Positions 48,122 through 58,138 of a stretch of DNA of 64,000 bases are shown here, piece after piece. This stretch comes from Liolophura sinensis. Lineage: Eukaryota > Mollusca > Polyplacophora > Chitonida > Chitonidae. The notes beneath the pieces were generated by a model that was not told the origin of the DNA, searched no databases, and worked only from the letters and a program-made list of their open reading frames with translations. The stretch covers positions 19,353,501-19,417,500 of the forward strand of contig NC_088303.1 of NCBI RefSeq assembly GCF_032854445.1, in the 5' to 3' direction. The first letter of the stretch is position 1. Every line of letters starts with the position of its first letter. Made by a program: the position numbers and the translations under genes.

Positions 48122-48336
48122 TACCATAATTCCTCAACCTTTTCACATATGAAAGAGCAAGTTTTAGTACAATTTATGCACATTTGGTTTTAGAGACTGA
48201 AACGCATTAGTTGGGTTGGCCAATTTCAGGGCTTCACAAAAAGTGTGATTTTGTCAGTTCACACAGAATAACGCATATCAGAATATGCTTCAATGAACAC
48301 CTTGCAAACATGCAGAAAGGTTGAAGAATTACGGTA
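48122..48336 (+). mobile_element. MITE family A, copy 3 (TA-flanked, TIRs intact)
   Basis: TA|CCATAATTCCTCAACCTTTT on the left pairs with GGTTGAAGAATTACGG|TA on the right. A TA target duplication with short TIRs points to the Tc1/mariner superfamily. Non-coding and about 215 bp. Confidence 0.75.
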
Positions 48337-49184
48337 ATAAAATTCGATGGAGCAAAAATCTCATTTAATAATTCCCAGAGAATGGTAATTTGCAAAGTTT
48401 TTCCTCGGTGATGACGGTTCTGTGCAGGCTGGTCTGTTTATGTTGTTGCTCCTCTTTCATATATATACAAATATTTCCCCACACTAAGAAAATGGACATA
48501 AAATTCCTATGTAAAACAGTAAGTATTATTTGAAAAAATCACAAAATGTGCTATGTAAGTCAAAATGTAGCCAAACAAAGGAAATGTGGACGAGCATATA
48601 AATGATCTTTGAACTGAGCTATATATACACATTCATTTTTCCTGGAACTGAGATTTTTGTTTTGCAGTCAGTTAATAATCCAGGGCGTCTTCATGCACGG
48701 ATAATCATGAGGATTCCTCATTGCACAACCTTCTTTTCTTTCACAGTATCCCGATTCAAGTCTCATTACAGAACCATATTCAATAAGAATTACTATTTCC
48801 AGACGAATAGACTGAGTGCTTGGGGTTTAACGTCATACTTAACAATTTTCAGTCATGTGACGATGACAAACAAATAGAAGCTCTAGGAATCCGCTCCATT
48901 CATTAGAGGGTACAAGTCGATCAGTCTTGCCTGAGCTCACTCCACATTTAATGTTATAAGTAAAGGACAGATGTAATGGCTTTTGAATCGTCAATTCGCG
49001 CGAGTTTTAGTCCACCCAAATTTTGACCAGGAAAATAATCTACCTCTAAGGTAAATTCATTGGAAAGTCTTTTCGTCTTGAAAAAAGTACAATTCATTAA
49101 TACAAAATGAGTACCCGTCAATATAATGAAACCTTGAAGCTGCATGATATTTCCAAATTCAGTGGGTTTCTATAGACAAGTCAA

Positions 49185-50507
49185 TTAAAAACTGTATCCA
49201 CGGTCACATGACCGGGACTGTACAAAGGATCTGTGCCGGGGTGGTTTTCTCACAATTTTGATTTGCACCGACATTCTGCAAAAGCATAAAATACTGGCAA
49301 GAGTCTGTCGAAAGCTTTTGTTCACAGCACAGTAAAGAATAAAATTCACTGAAAAGTTGACAGCCTGCATGAAGTTTGTTACGTCTCTTATCATGAGGTA
49401 TGTGTAGTTCTTGTTACTGAACTTTCCCATGTAATATGTTGCAAACTTCAGAATTTCGGATGGTGATACAAGAATGAGAAACAAAACAACAACAGCGACC
49501 AATGTGGCTGTGACACTGTTGAGAGCACTGTCGTCACGACGGCGATATCCATGAGGGTTTGTACGAAGTTGAACATGTGAACATGTCCGTGTCGGCGCGA
49601 AACTGTGTTGGTGACCATTCAGTGGCTTTTTGTTCAAAGCTGTCCCGAAGTCCTTGGATTCTTCTTTGTTGTGTGAGGAACTGTTGGGTGTGGTATAGTA
49701 TTTGGAATTCTTTTCTCTGATGGCAGTGCTTGAAGTAAACATACTTTTATCATCACGACTTATGCCAGACATCTTCTTTCGCAAGGTTTTGGCCTTCTGA
49801 ATTTTCCAAATCAAACAAGTGTTAAAGAACACCAGAGATATGCAAGGCACAAAATCGGCTAGGATTGACCAGACTAGACGACGAACAGCCACCATATTGG
49901 TAGTGTAACCATGGCGGTGCTTAATCACATACCACGTGCCGTTGTTGCCATTGGAACAAGAAACCTCCTCTATAACCCTTTCTAAGAAAAGTGGGGTACT
50001 GAAAAGGGTACAGCAGACAAATATCAGAGTTATGCTTATCCTTGTTTTCTTGAGAGAAATTATTTTTCTTGCCCTGAATGGATGACACACAGCAAAATAT
50101 CTCTCACCTGCCATACAAACAATTAACCATGTACTACAGATTATGAAAATGCTGATGAAGGATCCACCAAAATAATCATAGTACAAAACAATGGACTTCT
50201 GAGGGTAGTGATCTTGTAGTGGCAAAATGGTAAACAGCATTGCCAACAAGCAAAACATGAAATCTGAAAACGCAAGCGCAATTAATCCCATGTGTGCCGA
50301 TTTTTCCATTTTGGTCAAATGCCTGTGCTTTTTTTCTCTTGTTAAAACAAGAAGGTTAAGTGTATTTCCGATGAGTCCGAATCCACAGACGACTGGGGTT
50401 CCCACGCCCATCATGTAGTAGTGGATTGTATTGTACAGACGTTTTTCATCTGTCAAGGTCGCATTGGTACTGGCTATGTCCTTGGCTATGTTACATGCTG
50501 CATCCAT
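49185..50507 (-). CDS. Class A GPCR, neuropeptide-receptor-like
   Basis: A 440-residue seven-helix receptor in one coding exon. Visible: N-glycosylation site at N15; TM1 with GN (47-48); TM2 with ALAFSD (D82, sodium site); TM3 ending in ERY (135-137); TM5 P221; a roughly 95-residue third cytoplasmic loop; TM6 with SP (P349); TM7 with NFILY (388-392) in place of NPxxY. The style suits invertebrate peptide receptors of the FMRFamide-receptor type; the ligand is unknown. Odd points: no cysteine at the outer end of TM3 (position 25 before R136 is D), although ECL2 has C184, and no CWxP in TM6. The Met at 50507 is preferred because an acceptor (TTTTCCAG) lies 20 bases upstream (exon from 50527), so an earlier in-frame Met at 50636 would be intronic. 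It lies on the strand opposite to RECQL4. Confidence 0.92.
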   Translation of the reverse strand: MDAACNIAKDIASTNATLTDEKRLYNTIHYYMMGVGTPVVCGFGLIGNTLNLLVLTREKKHRHLTKMEKSAHMGLIALAFSDFMFCLLAMLFTILPLQDHYPQKSIVLYYDYFGGSFISIFIICSTWLIVCMAGERYFAVCHPFRARKIISLKKTRISITLIFVCCTLFSTPLFLERVIEEVSCSNGNNGTWYVIKHRHGYTTNMVAVRRLVWSILADFVPCISLVFFNTCLIWKIQKAKTLRKKMSGISRDDKSMFTSSTAIREKNSKYYTTPNSSSHNKEESKDFGTALNKKPLNGHQHSFAPTRTCSHVQLRTNPHGYRRRDDSALNSVTATLVAVVVLFLILVSPSEILKFATYYMGKFSNKNYTYLMIRDVTNFMQAVNFSVNFILYCAVNKSFRQTLASILCFCRMSVQIKIVRKPPRHRSFVQSRSCDRGYSF

Positions 50508-51499
50508 CTTGCACAGCCTCAGAAGTCCTGGAAAATGGATAACATACAATGATAAAAGGGAGCAGTTTGTATCTGTATATAAATATAAATAAGCTAGTAT
50601 ACATACATGTGTAGATATCAAACAGTAATGGAACACTTTTAAAGTATAGTCAAACTGTAATCAGTAACAAATATGGAATTAATAGAAAAAGTATTAAAAA
50701 TTCATGTAACTGGACTGTTTTTTTTTTCCAGTGCTTTCTTATAGAGGTCTGAAATTCAGAAGAAAATCTTTTATTTTGGAATTGAAGAGAGAAATCATTC
50801 TCTCAATAAGAGCATGTAGAAGAAAGTAAGAAAGAAGGAAGAGCAGTACTGTTTACACTTAAATTACAAATGTGCATAACTGCTTGATTGGTGTGATCAT
50901 TAACTAAGAGGTTGTCTGTGAAACGGACATGCTTGCTTTGAAGTCAAGTTTGTTCAAATTTCTGTAAGTAGTGGGGATAAGTAACAGTCAATCAAGGATG
51001 GCTCAGTAATGGATAAGCCATCCTAAGACAAGCTAATTTCACAGATTTCTGGCAAACAAGACCATCTCACCCATCGTCACATGATCGTGCCAAATCAGTG
51101 AACATGTCATAGGCTTGCCTGTGTACCAGTTGATATCATAGAGTTTTAAACTGCTGCTGAGCTGTTTCATGAAATGTATGGTACATTGATGACTACAGTA
51201 GGCTGGTATTCAGATGGTTATATGTGATTCTAAATTAGTTTGATATGTTGACCTACTTTATGTAAGCACTGGTTACACCAGGTCCCGCGCTCACAAAGGG
51301 CTCTTAGGCTTTGGTAAAATTTTCAGTTGTTGTACTTGGTATGTTCCTTTCCATCATTTTAGCTGAAATTCATTTTAACAGTTTATCTAGATTTTACATT
51401 GTCAAGCAATATTTTCAACAATATGTTCTGGAAGAAATAACAATTTAAAGTGATTTGAAATATTAACTTAAGTTTAAGTTTGCTTTAAGATCCCAGGGC
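50508..51499. other. 5' flank of the GPCR exon
   Basis: The GPCR exon begins at 50527 (minus). Upstream is presumably a 5' UTR intron; the untranslated first exon was not identified. Confidence 0.4.
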
Positions 51500-52375
51500 C
51501 AGATGCTTTTTCTACACTGTTACATGTATGCACAACCTGAAGGATCACTGTCAAGATGTTTATCCTACACTCTGCTACATGTATGTACAGCCCAAAAGAT
51601 CACTGTCAAGATGTTTATCCTACACCCTGCTGCATGTGCGTACAACCGGAAGGATTACTATCAAGATGTTTGTCCTACACTTTGCTTTATGTATGTACTA
51701 CCAGAAAGATCACTGTCGGGATGTTTATCCTACCCTTTGCTACATGTATTTACAACCGAAAGGATCACTGTCAATATGTTTATCCTATGCTCTGCTACAT
51801 GTATGTACAACCAGAAGGATCACTGTCAAGATGTTTATCCTACACTCTGTCACATGCAAGTACAATCAGAAGGATCACTGTCAATATGTTTATCCTACAC
51901 TCTGATACATGTATGTACAATCAGAAGGATCACTGTCAATATGTTTATCCTACACTCTGTCACATGCAAGTACAACCAGAAGGATCACTGTCAATATGTT
52001 TATCCTACACTCTGATACATGTATGTACAACCAGAAGGATCACTGTCAAGATGTTTGTCCTACACTCTGCAAATATATGTACAAGTAAAAAGATCACTGT
52101 CAAGATGTTCATCCTACACTCTGATACATGTATGTACAACCAGAAGGATCACTGTCAAGATGTTTGTCCTACGCTCTGCAAATATATGTACAAGCAAAAA
52201 GATCACTGTCAAGATGTTTGTCCTACACTCTGCTACATGTATGTACAACCAGAAGGATCACTGTCAAGATGTTTGTCCTACGCTCTGCAAATATATGTAC
52301 AAGCAAAAAGATCACTGTCAAGATGTTTCTCCTACACTCTGCTACATGTATGTACAACCAGAAGGATCACTGAAA
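51500..52375 (+). repeat. 55-bp minisatellite, about 16 copies
   Basis: The unit contains GATCACTGTCAAGATGTTT, then CCTACACTCTGC and TACATGTATGTACAACC. The period is 55 bp (GATCACTG at 51543, 51598 and on to 52365). A subset of units has an AAATATATGTACAAGCAAAA variant alternating with the standard form after about 52060. All plus frames stay open, so a 282-codon ORF arises. I do not regard it as a gene. Confidence 0.96.
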
Positions 52376-54168
52376 TAGCACACACAAGGGGTACCTTTAA
52401 GTGACTTTTCTGTGAGTATGTATTGGTGTGTCGTTAGGCGAGTTAAGGTGAACAACGGATTATAGATTAGTGTCTGGCACCATCTGCGGGATGAAACCAG
52501 CCATTATCGGGACCTGGGTTATGTAACAGTGACTTTCCACAAGGATTGTATGTTGTAGCCATATGTGGGTCTCAAAATTTTAAGCGCTCATTTCAGAGGT
52601 GGATGTAGGCTTACTGTTGTGCTTATGTTTTGAAACTGATTCAGTCTGCTTATGCTATCATTTCAGGAGAATTATATAAAAACACACACACACACACAAA
52701 CTAAAAATACACAAGTTAAAAAAAAATTACATTACGAAGAATATTGCGATACTCTTGTCATGTTCATGTGTTTGAAATGACAGCAGATTAAAAATAATTG
52801 CATGTTCTGTGTGAAGTTTCCTTTCACAAATCGATAAACCTGAGGGTGGAATATAGTTCTGGGACTGGTGTTTTGAACTGTTGTATCCTGAAGCCTGGCA
52901 TGAAAACGTTCCAGCTAGATCAACCCTTCAGAAAGTTTTACAATAACCAGACTACATTGTGTCCACTAGATAACAAGGAAATGAGAGTACATGTATGTCA
53001 TGGCTAGCTTGGATGATCTTTATCTCTATTTATATATGACCGTTTGATCCAAGAATACACCTGCGGCAGGACTAATTATGCTTGAATAGCCCCTGTTTAT
53101 AGATGGGAATATATATGTTTCCAGTTGTTGGAGTAGACAGTTTGATTGCATGCAGGGTGCCCTGGGGATATGGGCCAAAGTCACTATGGCTAGGGTAATG
53201 TGAGAGAATTCCAAAGATATGCAGATGATACTCATTAATACTATTCACTAAAGAAAGCTTTATCTTGTATTTGTTCTGTTTGAGTCTGTTCATTTATTCC
53301 CAGATTAGTGGGCTTAATTATACGCATAGGCTATATGTATATGTATATGTATATAGACACACACATTTTCAATTTTCTGCATTCATCCATCCATAAACCT
53401 GAAAAATTTTTGACGATGGCGTTGAACACCAATCAGTCAATCAAACAATCATTTTCATGTGTGGTTGTCCTCATGTTTTGGGGTTTAAGAGCACATCTCA
53501 TACACAAAAGATCCCAGAACAAACCAAAATAAAGTTGCACCTGGTTGCATGGTAAACTGCTTGGTTCTTAGATGACACCGTGCTAATGGCGCTTTGGCAT
53601 GGTGTTTTAGAGACACAAAAAATATCCCAGGTTTAATTTGGTAGAAATGAAATAGTACTTGTAATGTAAATGTTGATGGTGTCTTTTGTAGCCAGAATTT
53701 CAAGAAGTTAGTTAAAAAATTGTTTGTGGAATTGTTTCTGAAAATTGACATTACCTAGGAAATTCTTGCGTACTTTTGTTTTTTGTTTGAACAGGTTTTT
53801 TTTTTGTAATGGGTAGAAGTTATTTTGAACTTTACCTTAATTCACGTTTCATTAAAACCTGAGTGAGAAACATTGGAATGTTTAACTGGTTAAAATACTG
53901 GGTAATCGCTTGCCCAGCAATTGGTGTGTGATATCCAAGTCATATAGTGCATATTTATATCAAGTACAAGTAATTGACTGTATTACTCAAATGGTTGCCT
54001 TCTTGGGAAAGTTTGGGAATATGGTAAACTTAAGCCAGGCAGACATTCAACTTAATAAAGCATTTGTTTACTGCACTTGAGGTCATGAATAGAAAATAAC
54101 GACTCTATAGTTCCTCGCCCTTTCTTTGACTACTTGACCTTGCCTTGTCATCCCATGGGAGTTTTTTT

Positions 54169-54182
54169 GGGGGGGGGGGGGG
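54169..54182 (+). repeat. Poly-G tract (14 G)
   Basis: A run of about 14 G preceded by a T run, 35 bp upstream of a perfect hairpin. Confidence 0.85.
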
Positions 54183-54217
54183 ATTACTTGTATACTTGTA
54201 GTACTTGTTTAACATTC

Positions 54218-54248
54218 ATTACTAACAGTATATCATACTGTTAGTAAT
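54218..54248. repeat. Perfect 14-bp hairpin
   Basis: ATTACTAACAGTAT, a 3-base loop (ATC), then ATACTGTTAGTAAT, fully complementary. Too short for a microRNA precursor. Confidence 0.9.
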
Positions 54249-55000
54249 CAAAATAGTCAGTCTCACTGACCGAGTAATTCGCTTGGGTGGCATGAGAAAT
54301 GCAAAAGGGCGATGTCAAACTATATGCTAATAGAGTCACCCTAATGTAGCCAGGTATGCCAATTATGCCATTGGGAATTTTCCTTTGTATTCGTGGCAAC
54401 AGTCCTGGCTGAGATCCTAAGGTCTTGGTTCAGGACTTATCACCATGGTGGGTGGCTTTAATACAGCATAGCCATTCAGTTCTTGGAAGACGTCTTGTGA
54501 CACCACCTAAATGGTGTGCTTTACTGTAGACCCGACCCGACAAAAGACAGGGTGAATGCAGCTATGTAGAAGAGGTGCAGCCAGGCGAATGGAAATTTCC
54601 CATTGTTTTAGCTCTAAAATTGCAAGCTGTAGCCCTATATTTCAAAGGTTCAAACCCAATCACTGTCACCACAAAATTTTTGCATACTAAAGGTAACTCC
54701 AATCTGTATGTTTTAATTACATGTGCTTGCTTTATTTATACATTTTAATTATTCTATATTGGTTTGTTTCTAAGTTTTTAAGATATTAATGTGGCTGTAC
54801 TTTGCACAGTCAAAAAGTTAAGTAAAAGAAGTTTTGGATGCAGTTTATGTTCATCCTTTAAAATTAAGCTGTCTTCATTTTGTGTTCCTTTTACTTAAAA
54901 TAAACACCACACGATGTCCAAAGACTGGAGAGCTGCAGTGTGTGAAGTTCACAGGATATTTTCAGGTGTGCTGACCATGAGCCTTTTTGATGCCAACATA

Positions 55001-55003
<3 letters not shown>

Positions 55004-55070
<67 letters not shown>
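55004..55070. repeat. (AT)n microsatellite
   Basis: About 33 uninterrupted AT dinucleotides. Confidence 0.97.
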
Positions 55071-55073
<3 letters not shown>

Positions 55074-55796
55074 CAGGGATAACTTCACTTGATGATGTAA
55101 ATATGTGTATGTCAGATTTTTAATGCTAGAGAGTGAAATGTCTATAGCCTTTCATCTAGAGCACTGAATGTGTAGGTGGTTGTTTTGGGTTTGATGTGGA
55201 GCACAGTATTGGTTTTCAGGGATTGAACCATTTGTCTTGGCATCTTAATGAAGAAATCGTTTTGGTCTCTAACAGATCTAAAGACTTCAAGGTTTATCCT
55301 GTTATTTGCTCAACTGAGCTTTTTTTTTTCTGGTGGTCTTTGATGTTTTCAATGTCAGACTTCTTTTCTAACTGAACAGATGGGGAAGTTCTACTTTGAC
55401 AGAAATGTACTAAAATCTAAACTGGGTGAGTGCCTCTTTGAAACTGATATATTTGCGTTCTGCTATATGTGTTCCTGCATGTGACAATTTAGAAGAAAAT
55501 AACCCTGGAGTCTCACAGTGTCAGTATTGGAACATTTTTCAGGATTTAGATATCTATCTAGTCTGGGAAGCCTAATCTTTGGGTTTGCAACTGTGGGAGG
55601 TATGAACTGTTTGTCATACACTGGACAGAACTGCCATTTGTCACTGGCTTGCATCTAATAGTGTAATGTGATATTCATTATGTCATTTGTCACAAAGACA
55701 GTTGGAATAGGCTTTGCTTGTAATAGTGCAGTTTTATGTATTCATTATCTCAAATTTTGACAGTCTTTACCAATTATTGTGCATGATAGTAGCCCA

Positions 55797-56005
55797 TTTA
55801 TTACTGATGTGGGCCATGCGCTCAGGGGTTTATTGATTTATTACTGATGTGGGCCATGCGCTCAGGGGTTTATTGATTTATTACTGATGTGGGCCATGCG
55901 CTCAGGGGTTTATTGATTTATTACTGATGTGGGCCATGCGCTCAGGGGTTTATTGATTTATTACTGATGTGGGCCATGCGCTCAGGGGTTTATTGATTTA
56001 TTACT
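55797..56005 (+). repeat. 40-bp tandem repeat, 5 identical copies
   Basis: A unit containing GATGTGGGCCATGCGCTCAG starts at 55801, 55841, 55881, 55921 and 55961, followed by a partial unit. No difference was seen between copies, which implies recent expansion. Confidence 0.97.
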
Positions 56006-56065
56006 GGTTTTTCATGCACGTACCGATACATAATATAAAATTAGTAATAGATACTAACAGTTTTT

Positions 56066-56246
56066 ACTTGATTATAGCTTGACTCGATCCCATATGAGGA
56101 AAGGTCTTACAGCATCTGCAGATGGTTGTGGGTTTTTCTTGAACTCTGCACGGTTTTCTCCCACCATAATGACAGCGGCCGTTGTAGAAGTGAAATGTTC
56201 ATGAGCACAAACACCAACCAAAGAAAAAAGATAAATAAACTTGATT
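56066..56246 (+). mobile_element. 5'-truncated SINE, 8-bp TSD
   Basis: The 3' part of the main SINE (body with CGGTTTTCTCCCACCATAAT, diverged tail) lies between ACTTGATT at 56066-56073 and 56239-56246. Confidence 0.75.
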
Positions 56247-56624
56247 CAATCTACATTTAATGAAGGTAAACATTGAAGATAGTACAGTTGAGCATGTCAG
56301 ATACATATATCAGACATGCTTACTTGTACGATTTGGGCGTATTTTGTTCACCGAACATGCTCGTACCTCAAAGGACAGTTTTACTTTAATATGTCAAAAA
56401 AACCTAGGAGACAGAGGGAACTTGAAGGAATGTGCGTGTATATCAGCTAGAGAATGTGACCACAGACACTTGATGGTCATGGGATATCTACCTGCTGCTC
56501 AATCACTCTGACATATGCTCATTGATCACTCTTGTTTTTTCTTTTAATGGGGAGTCCGATGTAGCTGAGTGAGTATCATGTGCAATTTAAGACAAATGAA
56601 GTGCGGGTCCATCTCGACCTTAAA

Positions 56625-56932
56625 CAGTGTGTGGTAAATGGCCGAAAGTTTCAGCCCAAAAAAGATCAGTTTTAGAGGAAACTTAAAGCTATAGTTTTTT
56701 TTCCCATTAGAATATCATAGTGGTATAGGAGCAAACCTCAAAACACCTTTCAGTGATGGGGAGAATTCTCAGAATGAGGTAAACTGTGCAAAGAAACATA
56801 GGCAAAATTTTAGGTTATTTACTGTAGAAGAAATTGTATCTGTAGAATCCCCCACAGTGTTTCGGTGTTTCTGATTGTTTCTGAGGGGCCTTTTTACTTT
56901 TTTACCCTAATGAGGCCATTTACCCAGTGTTA
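56625..56932. mobile_element. Repeat family B, copy with TIRs and near-perfect 8-bp TSD
   Basis: GGTAAATGGCC (56633-56643) pairs with GGCCATTTACC (56914-56924). The flanks read CAGTGTGT and CAGTGTTA, equal at six of eight positions. An 8-bp duplication would suit a hAT-like element, but the TIR sequence does not settle it. Confidence 0.55.
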
Positions 56933-56977
56933 CATTCACAGAATGCAACTTGTCTGTTGATTGGCATAGCATATACA

Positions 56978-57194
56978 TACTGTAAATCTTCAACCTTTTC
57001 AACTGCTAAAGCACTTTTTTAAGTGGAATTTATGCATATAATTGTTATGAGGATGATATTAATAATGATTTCTTTGTGCCATTAAAGTTGCAAGCATCCT
57101 AAAACTGTACAAATTATTTCTCTACCCTCCATAGTTCTCTCAGAAGGTTTCAAAATATTGCAGAAGTGGTTGAAAAGATTGAAGAATTAGGGTA
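56978..57194 (+). mobile_element. MITE family A, copy 4
   Basis: TA|CTGTAAATCTTCAACCTTTT on the left and GATTGAAGAATTAGGG|TA on the right. The inside has diverged but keeps AATTTATGCATAT. Confidence 0.6.
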
Positions 57195-57227
57195 AGTAAA
57201 ACATTTGTAAGTGTGTATTTATAACCA

Positions 57228-57262
57228 ATAATCAGTCAATCAATCAGTGATTGACTGATTAT
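57228..57262. repeat. Perfect 15-bp hairpin
   Basis: ATAATCAGTCAATCA, loop ATCAG, then TGATTGACTGATTAT. It lies just after MITE copy 4. Confidence 0.9.
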
Positions 57263-58000
57263 GTGTATGTAATATTGCAATGTCTTCATAAGCATGGGGG
57301 TGTGACAGTGGGAAAGAGTTCTTACTACTATAATGAATGTGTGACAATCATCTGAAAATGTATATGGCCAATTGTGAAATATGATACCTCTTCATCAAAG
57401 ATAGATCACATGCTTACGATAAATACTGTCTATTTTTGACCATCGTGGTGTATCTGTAGATTCTAGGCAAACGAGATACACGTAGGTATTCTGATGGTGA
57501 AAGCATAATCAGAAAGAATCAAGTTAAACCCTTACCCCTATGCATGCATGTATTCATTCACTGATAATAATGAAGATGTCATCAAAGATTTCTAGCTTTA
57601 ATTTATTTGTTGTTGTTTTTTTTTAAGGTTGTCATCTAGGATCATGAAAGCATTTTAAAATTTTGTGACCTTTTTTTGCTTGTGCTTCATGTGATGGTTT
57701 GGAGTGAACTGAAACTATGATAAGATTGCTCACACCTAAATTGATGGGGTATATATGACAACCTAAACATGTAAATGTTGTTCAGGTTCATTGCAACATG
57801 GTCATAAATACAGGTACCAAAAGGGTGAAGTGGGCAAGAGTTGGCAAACATTTCCAGGTTAATGTTTAAATCCTTATTTTGTAACTGATGCTTTAAAAAG
57901 CATGTACTGCACCGCACTGAGTATTTTAGTATTTATACTTTAGAGATTGTTGACTATTTCAACAGTATAATGTCCTAAATGACCATGTATTTCGTCCATG

Positions 58001-58138
58001 ACAGGCTTTACCATTTTTCCTGATTCTGAGAGTTCTGTTGATTTTAGAAACATGTTTTGAAAATAATGTAATTTGATAATTATCTGCCTCTGAAATTGCA
58101 CTTTTGTGTGTGAAATTTTAGGTCATTTACGGTACTTT
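58001..58138 (-). mobile_element. Repeat family B, partial inverted copy
   Basis: The right edge GGTCATTTACGG corresponds to the GGTAAATGGCC end in inverse orientation. CCTGATTCTGAGAGTTCTG matches the TTCTCAGAAT block of other copies. Confidence 0.45.

Larger units (their letters stand above)
24807..49184. other. 24-kb stretch with no recognised gene
   Basis: I looked for the rest of RECQL4 and for other genes and found no exon with both splice sites and family resemblance. It contains a 15-bp minisatellite, SINE copies, MITE copies, an 87-bp perfect duplication and simple repeats, listed separately. It may be a very long RECQL4 intron or true intergenic DNA. Confidence 0.5.

Noticed and set aside
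51556-52404. 282-codon plus-strand ORF
   Set aside because: It is a by-product of the 55-bp tandem repeat, whose unit lacks stops in all plus frames.
55463-55654. 63-codon minus-strand ORF with a protein-like composition
   Set aside because: No splice sites, no neighbouring exons and no family resemblance.
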